DNA from: DASYTH01 sp045806965
GTDB lineage: Bacteria > Actinomycetota > Actinomycetes > Mycobacteriales > Pseudonocardiaceae
Direction of reading: 5' to 3'
Length of the DNA stretch: 64,000 nucleotides
NCBI GenBank assembly: GCA_045806965.1
Contig: JBJMIG010000003.1
Coordinates: forward strand, 62,001-126,000
The translations under genes were made by a program, and so were the position numbers. This document shows, piece after piece, positions 14,883 to 21,925 of this stretch (position 1 is the first letter of the stretch; every line of letters begins with the position of its first letter). The notes under the pieces were generated by a model, which ran no database searches, was not told the origin of the DNA, and saw only the letters and a list, made by a program, of their open reading frames with translations.

Positions 14883-15137
14883 CTATTTGTGTGAACTCGG
14901 ATTTCCTTGTACACCTTGATGCTGTCGGGGAGCGGCAAGGTGAATCACGGAGCCAGGCGACGGGCGTTCCCGCACGGTGTCCGCGAGATCCACCAGCATG
15001 TCGGCGATACCGATCTGGCTTTCGGGAGAGATATTGCTGCGTTCTTGGAGGGCGAAGACGAACAGTGAGAGCGTCTTGTTGACCTTGCGAACCTGTTCGA
15101 TCAGCGCGCGGTCTTGGGGGAGGATTGCGCCGGACAT
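14883..15137 (-). CDS. 84-residue conserved-looking small protein upstream of the lasso precursor
   Basis: Starts at ATG 15137 and ends 10 bp before the precursor start, so the precursor ribosome site directly follows its stop. It is predicted helical (ALIEQVRKVNKTLSLFVFALQERS; IGIADMLVDLADTVRERP) with a loose C-terminal tail. No domain recognised. It begins 2 bp after the 75-residue gene. Such small proteins often travel with actinobacterial XRE regulators; here they lead the lasso operon and may be regulatory partners of the divergent XRE protein. Confidence 0.75.
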   Translation of the reverse strand: MSGAILPQDRALIEQVRKVNKTLSLFVFALQERSNISPESQIGIADMLVDLADTVRERPSPGSVIHLAAPRQHQGVQGNPSSHK

Positions 15138-15139
15138 GG

Positions 15140-15367
15140 CTAGAATCCCTCCCGCAGGCGGTACGCGAGGCGAAGGTGCTCACACGGCCACTTCTCCTTA
15201 CACCGCAAGCACATCTGCGGCTGGCCGGTGGGCGTATGCAGCAGCATGGCCAGCACGGTCAGGCCGTACAGCGCGACCGGTTCCGGAATCGACGGTCCGC
15301 TCGCCGCTGCAAGCCGATTCGCGATTCCCGGCAACGGGATCACCGGTGCCAGCCCAGCCCCAGTCAC
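15140..15367 (-). CDS. 75-residue small protein with a CxxCxxxWPC motif
   Basis: GTG 15367 is chosen because GGAGG lies 6 bp upstream; longer in-frame starts lack this spacing. It has a hydrophobic middle (PVALYGLTVLAMLLHTP) and a C-terminal cysteine cluster, CLRCKEKWPCEHLRLAYRLREGF without its last residues counted as a motif. Cys, Cys, Cys and His could bind a metal. I do not recognise a characterised family. It is the first gene of the presumed lasso operon, transcribed away from the XRE regulator. Confidence 0.7.
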   Translation of the reverse strand: MTGAGLAPVIPLPGIANRLAAASGPSIPEPVALYGLTVLAMLLHTPTGQPQMCLRCKEKWPCEHLRLAYRLREGF

Positions 15368-15420
15368 TGTCATCCTCCGCTGGTTGTCTCGACCTGTAGT
15401 CATCTGGTCATCGCCAGTGA

Positions 15421-15465
15421 CCCTAGGTAGGGTCAAGAGTGATCACTGGCAGTTTTTCTGCCAGT
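15421..15465. promoter_or_regulatory. Operator cluster between the lasso operon and the XRE gene
   Basis: Three overlapping or adjacent palindromes sit in the divergent promoter region: CCCTA/TAGGG at 15421-15432, AGTGATCACT at 15438-15447, and ACTGGCAG/CTGCCAGT with a T5 loop at 15445-15465. The XRE regulator is the obvious binding candidate. Confidence 0.55.
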
Positions 15466-15523
15466 TCGGCGAAGGGGCCGGGGCATACCGTGCACACGGT
15501 GGGCGACGAGCAGGGAGGCACGA

Positions 15524-16726
15524 GTGGTGGATCTGCCGACCGAGCTGACCATCGGCGAACGGGTCGCCCGCGCCCGCTTCGCGCGCGGAGTCAGCCAGGA
15601 AGCCCTGGCCGGCCTCATGGGCCGGTCGCCGAGCTGGATGTCCAAGATCGAGCGTGGCGTGCTACCCCTGGACCGAAAGTCCGTGCTGCTCAAGCTGGCC
15701 GAGGTCCTGGAGGTCGACGCCAACGTCCTGGAAGGCCGCAGCCAGGCGCTGCCCGTTCCTGGTGAGCATGGCCGGGCCGTTGTCGTCGGTGAACTGCGGC
15801 AAACCCTGATGCGGTGGGCGACACCGGCGATCAGCCCGCCACATGCCGGGCCCCGGCACACGATCGAGGAGTTGCGGCAACGCGTCAACCAGGCCAACCG
15901 GCTGCGCCAGGACGCCCGTTTCGCCGACTTGGTCGTGTCACTTCCGGCGCTGCTGGATGATCTGCGGGACGCGGCCGGTGGCGAGGCCGACCGCAACGCC
16001 GTACGCACCATGGCCGCCGAAGCGATGCACGACGCGCGGGCGATGACCAAGAAACTCGGCCACCTGGACCTGGCCTGGATGGCGGCCGAGCTGGCGGGGC
16101 ACGCGGCCCGCCAGACCGATGATCCCCTGCTGGCCGCCGCCAATGCCTGGAACCACATCGAGGTCTACAAGGCGGCCAACGCGCCCGGTCCCGCGCGGGC
16201 CCTGGCGCTGGCCACCATCGACCAACTCGCCGACACCCTGGGCACGGCCACACCGGGTCACCTGAGTCTGTGGGGCACCATGCACCTGCAAGCCGCGCTG
16301 ATCGCCGCGTACTGGAGCAACCGCGAGGACGCCACCACGCACCTACGGGAAGCAACCGACGCGGCCCGGCGGCTGGGTGGCGATGCCAACCACTACGACA
16401 CCATGTTCGGCCGTACCAACGTGGCAATCCACCAGGTCGCCGTCGCCGTCGAGCTGGGTGATGCGAAACGGGCGGTCGACCACGGCGCCAAGATCAACGC
16501 CGCCGGCCTTGGCCGGGAGCGGCGCGCCCGCCTGGCCATCGACCTCGCCCGCGCCTACGAGCACACCCGCAAGCACGACGACGCCCTGGCCTCGCTGCTG
16601 GCCGCCGAGAAGCTCGCACCCGACTACGTGCGCCCACACCCCCTCGTGCGCGAGATCGTCGGCGCCCAACTGCGCCGCGCCCGACCGGAACTGCGCTCCT
16701 TCGCCAAACGAATCGGGATCATGTGA
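15524..16726 (+). CDS. XRE-family regulator with TPR-like C-terminal region
   Basis: 400 residues from GTG 15524 with GGGAGG upstream. The N-terminal helix-turn-helix (VSQEALAGLMGRSPSWMSKIERG) spans about 10-65. The remaining ~330 residues are alpha-helical with paired-helix repeats (HLDLAWMAAELAGHAARQ; HLSLWGTMHLQAALIAAYWS), as in actinobacterial XRE-TPR regulators thought to sense peptides or small ligands. It is divergent from the lasso operon and overlaps the HAD gene downstream by 4 bp. Confidence 0.88.
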   Translation: MVDLPTELTIGERVARARFARGVSQEALAGLMGRSPSWMSKIERGVLPLDRKSVLLKLAEVLEVDANVLEGRSQALPVPGEHGRAVVVGELRQTLMRWATPAISPPHAGPRHTIEELRQRVNQANRLRQDARFADLVVSLPALLDDLRDAAGGEADRNAVRTMAAEAMHDARAMTKKLGHLDLAWMAAELAGHAARQTDDPLLAAANAWNHIEVYKAANAPGPARALALATIDQLADTLGTATPGHLSLWGTMHLQAALIAAYWSNREDATTHLREATDAARRLGGDANHYDTMFGRTNVAIHQVAVAVELGDAKRAVDHGAKINAAGLGRERRARLAIDLARAYEHTRKHDDALASLLAAEKLAPDYVRPHPLVREIVGAQLRRARPELRSFAKRIGIM

Positions 16727-17370
16727 GCACCGTGCACGTCCAAGGACTGCTGTTCGACAACGACGGCGTGCTGGTCGACAGCACCGCGGCCGTCGAAAAC
16801 TCCTGGCGCGCCTTCGCACGCTGGTACGACCTGCCGGCCGACGACGTCCTGCAACGCGTCCACGGCCGCCGCTCCCGCGACGTCATCGAGCACTACGCCG
16901 ACCGCCTGCCCGTGCCACCCGATGAGGCATTTCAGCGCTACATCGATGCCTGCGTCCGCGACTTCGCCCAGGTCGACCTTCTCCCCGGCGCCGCCGACAC
17001 CATCGCCGCACTCCCCAAGACCGGCTGGGCCGTCGTCACCTCCGGCACCAAAATCGTCACCCACGCCCGCTGGGCCGCCGCCGGACTGCCCGACCCACCG
17101 GTCCTCATCAGCGCCGAAGACGTCTCGTCGGGCAAACCCGACCCTGACCCCTACCGCACCGCAGCCAACCGCCTCCACCTCGCCCCGGCCGCCTGCCTGG
17201 CCATCGAAGACTCACCCCCCGGCCTCGCCGCCGCCCGCGCCGCCGGCTGCACCACCCTGGCCCTGCTAACCACGCACGAACGCCACGACCTGGACGCCGA
17301 CCTGCTCGCACCTGATCTGAAGGCAGTGCGGATCAGCCACAACGGTGGCTTCGAAGTGACCGTCGAATGA
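16723..17370 (+). CDS. HAD-superfamily hydrolase (phosphoglycolate phosphatase/beta-PGM type)
   Basis: 215 residues from GTG 16723, coupled to the XRE gene. Motif I is LLFDNDGVLVDS, with nucleophile Asp12 and acid-base Asp14. Motif II Thr/Ser is in AVVTSGTK, motif III Lys in SSGKPDPDPY, and motif IV in CLAIEDSPPGLAAARAAG. It removes phosphate from a small sugar- or nucleotide-like substrate. Coupling to an XRE-TPR regulator is common in actinobacteria, and the physiological substrate is unknown. Confidence 0.9.
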   Translation: MSTVHVQGLLFDNDGVLVDSTAAVENSWRAFARWYDLPADDVLQRVHGRRSRDVIEHYADRLPVPPDEAFQRYIDACVRDFAQVDLLPGAADTIAALPKTGWAVVTSGTKIVTHARWAAAGLPDPPVLISAEDVSSGKPDPDPYRTAANRLHLAPAACLAIEDSPPGLAAARAAGCTTLALLTTHERHDLDADLLAPDLKAVRISHNGGFEVTVE

Positions 17371-17501
17371 TCGTCAATGCCGACTGTCTTGGCGGACTGC
17401 CCCATTCGGGTGGTGTGCGTTTGTAACGGCACCATCGCGGTCGGCAATCCCGTCTAATCGGTGGTTGCGTTCGGGTGGATGTCTGGGGTTGAGGGGGATC
17501 A

Positions 17502-17792
17502 ATGGACGGCCTTGTCGTCGACTTCGCGTCGCTGCGGGCGTTAGCTGTCGGGATCGATCGGCGCATCGAGAATATGACGGCCCTGCTGGACGATCTGGAC
17601 AAGAAGGTCGCCGCACTAACCGAGCTGTGGGAGGGAGCCTCGGCCGCCGGGTTCCGCCGCACCCAGGCCGAATGGTTCGCCGCCACCGAGGACCTGCGGG
17701 TGCGGTTGGCCGGGATACGAGACCTCGTCATCACCGCGCACAACAACCACGCCGGTGCGGTCCGGGCCAACACCTCCATGTGGCGGGTCTGA
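17502..17792 (+). CDS. WXG100-family protein (type VII secretion partner)
   Basis: 96 residues, all helical, with the hallmark turn WEG at 43-45 between two amphipathic helices. It is encoded 3 bp before the large toxin gene. WXG100 proteins form helical hairpins secreted with, or chaperoning, ESX/type VII substrates. No ESX machinery genes lie in this window, so export would rely on a system elsewhere. A close relative is encoded at 36338-36631. Confidence 0.85.
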   Translation: MDGLVVDFASLRALAVGIDRRIENMTALLDDLDKKVAALTELWEGASAAGFRRTQAEWFAATEDLRVRLAGIRDLVITAHNNHAGAVRANTSMWRV

Positions 17793-17795
17793 GCT

Positions 17796-19235
17796 GTGCG
17801 ACCGCCTGACGATGGACCAAGCGTCCCGGTCAAGGTCAGCCCGGAGGATCTGCACCATGTGGCGCAGCAGTTCTCCGACGCCGCCGACGGATTGGGCAAG
17901 CTACGGGAGAACCTGCGCAACGGGCTACGCCCAGCGGCCGGCTGGGCCGGCATCGACGACCAAGCGCGCAAGTTCGGCCAGCAGTTCACCGACGCCTACC
18001 TGAAGCTGGAAACCGGGATCGAACGCGCCCGCAACGTCCTCTACGACATCGAGCAGGGCATCGACATCGCCGCCCGCAACCACTGGCTGGCCGACCAAGC
18101 CGCCGTTCCGGGAGCCCAGCCGGGCGAGCCGCCGTGGGCCACCGCCCCGGCCGGCCCGTTCATCCCAACCGAGGTCGCCCCGTTCCCGATCGTCGGCAAC
18201 GCCACTGTCCGCTACCCACCCCCGTTCGACGCCAAGATCCCAGCCGGCGACCCGGACAAGCTGCGGATCGGCGCGCGGGCCTTCTACGACTCCCGCGACG
18301 TGCTGGATGCGGTGACCTCCGCCCTGTTCGGAGCGCTGTACACACTGTTCGCCCACAACGACTCCGAAGACCTCCGCGCCCTGGACGAGTTCTGGCAACG
18401 AGTCGGCGGCCACAGCGACACCGCCATCCTCACCGCGATCCGCGACGCATGCGATGCGCTCGGCCGGGCGTTGGATGATCTGGCCAACTGGATCGTCGAC
18501 ACCAACAACGACATCGACCGCGCCCTGAACGACGTGGTCACCAACATCTTCGAAGGCATCCTGCTCGCCCTGCTGCTGGCCGCCCTGACCGAAGGACTCG
18601 GCGCGTTCTTCGGCGCCGCCGAAAGCCTCGGAGCAGCCGGCGAGATCGTCATCGCCGTTGACGGCGTGATCACCGCCGCCGGTGTCACCGCACGCATCGC
18701 CGCCATCGGCGGCGCCGTCGGCGGCGTCATCGGACTGATGCAGGTCGCCATCAACAACACCCCCAACCCCGACCTCAACCCCACCGACCCCCAAGTCGTC
18801 ACCGACTCCCAGATCACCACGGACGCCAAGAGCCTCGGAGACAACGCCGACCCCGGTAAAGTCGATGAGTCCGCCCGGCGCTTCAGCCCGCCGGAAAGGA
18901 AGATTGCCGACCGCCTGGCCACCGACGGGCACGACGTGACCTCGGTCCCTGAACTCGGCCCCGGTCGCAACCCGGACGCGATGGTCGATGGCAGGCCGAC
19001 CGAGTTCAAGTCAATGCAGGACGAGCCAGCGGATTCCGGCAACGTGAAGAACATCCTCGACAAGAGCGCCAAGAGAGGCGGTCAGGCGCCAGACATCCTC
19101 ATCGACGCTGAAGGCGTCAACCTCTCCCGCGAAGACGCCCTCGCCGGAATCCAAAGATTCCTGGGAAACAAAAAGGGAAACTTCGACTCGATCACCATCT
19201 GGCTCAGCGATGGCACCACCGTCGTGTGGCCGTAA
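17796..19235 (+). CDS. Type VII-secreted polymorphic toxin with PD-(D/E)xK-like nuclease tip
   Basis: 479 residues from GTG 17796. The N-terminal helical region matches the second toxin of the window, with a shared GDPDKLR block and a following helical segment. A Gly/Ala-rich hydrophobic helical part (ILLALLLAALTEGLGAFFGAAE; VIGLMQVAIN) suits membrane entry. The last ~110 residues after RFSPPERKIADRL look like a CdiA-CT type RNase/DNase domain: Asp394 in DAMVDGRPTEFK, with Glu403 and Lys405 as the D-ExK site. Delivery into competitor cells is inferred. The immunity gene follows after 10 bp. Confidence 0.85.
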   Translation: MRPPDDGPSVPVKVSPEDLHHVAQQFSDAADGLGKLRENLRNGLRPAAGWAGIDDQARKFGQQFTDAYLKLETGIERARNVLYDIEQGIDIAARNHWLADQAAVPGAQPGEPPWATAPAGPFIPTEVAPFPIVGNATVRYPPPFDAKIPAGDPDKLRIGARAFYDSRDVLDAVTSALFGALYTLFAHNDSEDLRALDEFWQRVGGHSDTAILTAIRDACDALGRALDDLANWIVDTNNDIDRALNDVVTNIFEGILLALLLAALTEGLGAFFGAAESLGAAGEIVIAVDGVITAAGVTARIAAIGGAVGGVIGLMQVAINNTPNPDLNPTDPQVVTDSQITTDAKSLGDNADPGKVDESARRFSPPERKIADRLATDGHDVTSVPELGPGRNPDAMVDGRPTEFKSMQDEPADSGNVKNILDKSAKRGGQAPDILIDAEGVNLSREDALAGIQRFLGNKKGNFDSITIWLSDGTTVVWP

Positions 19236-19245
19236 GGTAGGAGAC

Positions 19246-19608
19246 ATGGCGGCATACCACGACATCTTCGTCAAACCCAAAGTCGCTGACGCCGACCTCG
19301 TCAGCGACCTTGAGAAGGTGCTCGGGGCGGAGGCCCAGGACCACACGGACGGGGGCGAGGGCCAGGTCTTGGTCACCAAGGACGCCTTCGTTGACCTGTA
19401 CCTATCGCACGACCTCGTCGACACCGGCTCCCTGCACTTCTCCCAGTACCCTCACTACATCACCGTGCGCGACCGCGACCGCGACCAGGCCCGATCCGAA
19501 CAGCTCGCAAGAACAATCTGCAGTGGTTTGACCAGCACCAACCGGTACGACTGCTTCATCGTGTGGAACGACACCGAGCTTGTCGGAACAGACGACCAGA
19601 AAACATAA
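19246..19608 (+). CDS. Probable immunity protein for the upstream nuclease toxin
   Basis: 120 residues from ATG 19246 with AGGTAGGAG upstream, immediately after the toxin gene. It is acidic and soluble (MAAYHDIFVKPKVADADLV), with alternating strands and helices in the middle, as expected for an inhibitor of a basic nuclease. I do not recognise a named family; the assignment rests on position, size and acidity. Confidence 0.7.
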   Translation: MAAYHDIFVKPKVADADLVSDLEKVLGAEAQDHTDGGEGQVLVTKDAFVDLYLSHDLVDTGSLHFSQYPHYITVRDRDRDQARSEQLARTICSGLTSTNRYDCFIVWNDTELVGTDDQKT

Positions 19609-19741
19609 GTGTGGCCGCTGGTTGACCGGCGTGGTCACGGTGCGCGGCGGCTTGCTCGAGTGCGCGGGTGGTCACCTGCTGGGGTGCGGCGGGCAGGCGT
19701 GCTTACTCGGGCATCGCTTGGTCGGTGGTGGAGCACCCACC

Positions 19742-20239
19742 TCAGTTGTCCTCGGGCCAGGTGATCGGCTGGGTGTGCAGCAGCACTGCCGCGTCCCGCT
19801 CGATCGGCCACAGCGGCCAGTCGTCCGGGATCGTCAACCGGATCGGCAATGCTGTGTCGCCGTACCAGCGGTCGAATGGGTAGGAGTCGACACGCAGACC
19901 GTGCATCTCGGCGTAGGTGCGCAGTGATGCTGGGATCTCGTCCACGTACGGGTGGGTCAGGATGAATGCGCTGCGACCGTCATGCTGCACCCAGATCTGG
20001 GTATGGTCCATCCCTACCGACGTGCAGACAGAGAAACTGCAACTGTCCATCCGGTACAGCCCGTGTACGCATTTCTCTGCCGGACCGCGGTAGAGGAGAT
20101 ATTGGTGCGTCAATGCCCACTCCTGCGCCCGACGAAGGGCGTCCGCTCCGCCGTAGACCCAGAAGTCATCGCTGCCCGGAGGGACGAGCGACCATGGGCC
20201 AGGTCCGAGCATTGCCCCATTGGCGGTGTTCTGCTGCAC
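19742..20239 (-). CDS. Hypothetical soluble protein
   Basis: 165 residues from ATG 20239. Aromatic-rich with three cysteines (EKCVHGLYRMDSCSFSVCTS), no signal peptide and no membrane segment. It lies between the toxin-immunity pair and the coiled-coil protein gene, on the opposite strand to the toxin. No family is recognised. It could be an orphan immunity-like protein or a general element accessory. Confidence 0.6.
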   Translation of the reverse strand: MQQNTANGAMLGPGPWSLVPPGSDDFWVYGGADALRRAQEWALTHQYLLYRGPAEKCVHGLYRMDSCSFSVCTSVGMDHTQIWVQHDGRSAFILTHPYVDEIPASLRTYAEMHGLRVDSYPFDRWYGDTALPIRLTIPDDWPLWPIERDAAVLLHTQPITWPEDN

Positions 20240-20311
20240 CGGCTACCTCTTCTCGTCGGGCTTCGCTGATAAGCGTACGAGGATAGGGAAGTGTGATCGC
20301 CCAATTCTCGG

Positions 20312-21745
20312 TCATGCGGCGCCCTGTGCATCAGCGGTGTTGACGACGAGTTCCGGACCAGTCGCCTGAGCTCCGGTCAGCGCGACAAGCGCTTCGTCGA
20401 GTAGACGCCGGATAGCCGAGTCCAGAGCAGTGCAATCGCTATCGATCTTCGTCGCGGACTTCTGGATCGTGGCGGACAGCTTCTTGATCGAGTCGATCTT
20501 CACCAGATGGTTGAGTGCTTCGGCGATCTTCTCCTCTGCCGTGGCGACCTGGTGGATGCCCTTGCGGCTCGCCGTCGCGATGGCAGTCGTTCGCAGGAGC
20601 ATGACCACGGTGCGCAGCAGGTCCGGGGTGTCCTCGTCGGGATCGAAGGCCAGCACAAGCCGGTGAGCGCCGATGACCCGGAGGATATGGCCGCCGTTCT
20701 GGTCGATTGTGCGGACGAGTCCCAACGATGCGACGGCGTCTCGGTTGCGCTCGGCCTCGCCAAAGTAGTCGGTCCAGCCGGTGCGGGCCGAGTCGGTCAT
20801 CTCGATGACGACCCTGGCAGCGCCGTCGCACAGGCTCAGCACGCCGTCGCCCTTCTTGCAGCGAGGCAGGCGACCCGTGGTCGTGCTGGTGTCGGTGTAG
20901 TCGTCGCCGAGACCTGCGGCGATGCCCACCAGCACGGCGTGTACTGAGCCGGCGTAGGACTCGCCCTTGATAGGCGTCACCCTGGCGAGGGCGGTCGTGG
21001 CCTCCTTGACACGCAAGGCCGTCGACACCCTCTCGATCTTGCTCGTCAGCTCGGCGTGCTGCCTGGCCAGTTGCTGGGTGAGCTGTTCCTGGTGGGCGGT
21101 GAGCTCCGCGGCGTGCTTGGCCATCGGCGAGGTCGGGTCAGACGGGTCGAACTGCTTGGCGGCCTTCGTCAGCAGGTCGGCGGTCCCTGCACGCACCTTC
21201 GCGTCGAGGTCGGCGCCAAACTTGTCGAGCACTAGCTGGAGGCGCTCGACCAGCTCGGGGCTCTCACCTGCGAAGATCCGACGCAGCTCGGCATTCAGGT
21301 CCGTCTTCGCCGTCATTACCGCCGTGGTGAGCTCCTTGCGACTCTGGGTGTCCGCCTCCGTGATGACCGTCTTGGCGTCACGGGCCGCCGCCACGACGGC
21401 TTCGGACGCTTCCCGCATTGCTCGCGCGGTGAGCTCAGCCGCCTGGGCAGTGGAGTCAGCGGTCTTGTCTCCGACGTCCTTGAGCATCCGTTCGAGCGCC
21501 TGGGCCTCCTGGGCTTGTCCGGTCACGCTGAGCGCATGGGCACCGATACGTACCGCCTCGGTGACATAGCTCGTCAGATCCGCGCTGGCAAGGGCATCGA
21601 GATCCTCCACGAGCGGGCCACGCTCCCCGGAAACCCACCGCTGAGCCTCGCGTGCGACCTCGCGGTCACGGATGGTCAGCCGCTCGATGACGACAGCTGA
21701 GGCGCCGGCGTCGAAGTGGACTGGGTGCCTGAGATGGTCGGTCAC
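20312..21745 (-). CDS. Long coiled-coil protein with RmuC/DUF2130-like C-terminal domain
   Basis: 477 residues from GTG 21745. Residues about 60-260 are Ala/Glu/Lys/Thr-rich helices likely to form a coiled coil. The C-terminal part has KKGDGVLSLCDGAARVVIEMTDS followed by a helix with NRDAVASLGLV, resembling the Asp...Glu-x-x pattern of RmuC/DUF2130 nuclease-fold proteins, but with Thr where the active Lys is expected. It is divergent from the degenerate methylase-like gene that leads the type I restriction operon, sharing a 180-bp promoter region. It may act as an accessory sensor or regulator of that defence island. Confidence 0.65.
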   Translation of the reverse strand: MTDHLRHPVHFDAGASAVVIERLTIRDREVAREAQRWVSGERGPLVEDLDALASADLTSYVTEAVRIGAHALSVTGQAQEAQALERMLKDVGDKTADSTAQAAELTARAMREASEAVVAAARDAKTVITEADTQSRKELTTAVMTAKTDLNAELRRIFAGESPELVERLQLVLDKFGADLDAKVRAGTADLLTKAAKQFDPSDPTSPMAKHAAELTAHQEQLTQQLARQHAELTSKIERVSTALRVKEATTALARVTPIKGESYAGSVHAVLVGIAAGLGDDYTDTSTTTGRLPRCKKGDGVLSLCDGAARVVIEMTDSARTGWTDYFGEAERNRDAVASLGLVRTIDQNGGHILRVIGAHRLVLAFDPDEDTPDLLRTVVMLLRTTAIATASRKGIHQVATAEEKIAEALNHLVKIDSIKKLSATIQKSATKIDSDCTALDSAIRRLLDEALVALTGAQATGPELVVNTADAQGAA

Positions 21746-21925
21746 GGGGTTCTCCGGTCTCTCGTGCCGCCGACGGCCGGCAGCTCGTGCGTGCAACACT
21801 GGCCGGGCGTCGCATTGCCTCCGAATCTGAACGCCGATAACCGGGCTTATCACCGGCCGAGATGGCGCGGGATGCCACTGTGCGTACGCTGGGCGAATCG
21901 TCCAGGTGTCCGAGGGAGGTGTCCT

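Noticed and set aside
19246..19608. The toxin-adjacent ORF as part of the toxin itself
   Set aside because: It has its own strong ribosome site, starts after the toxin stop and is acidic, which fits an immunity protein.
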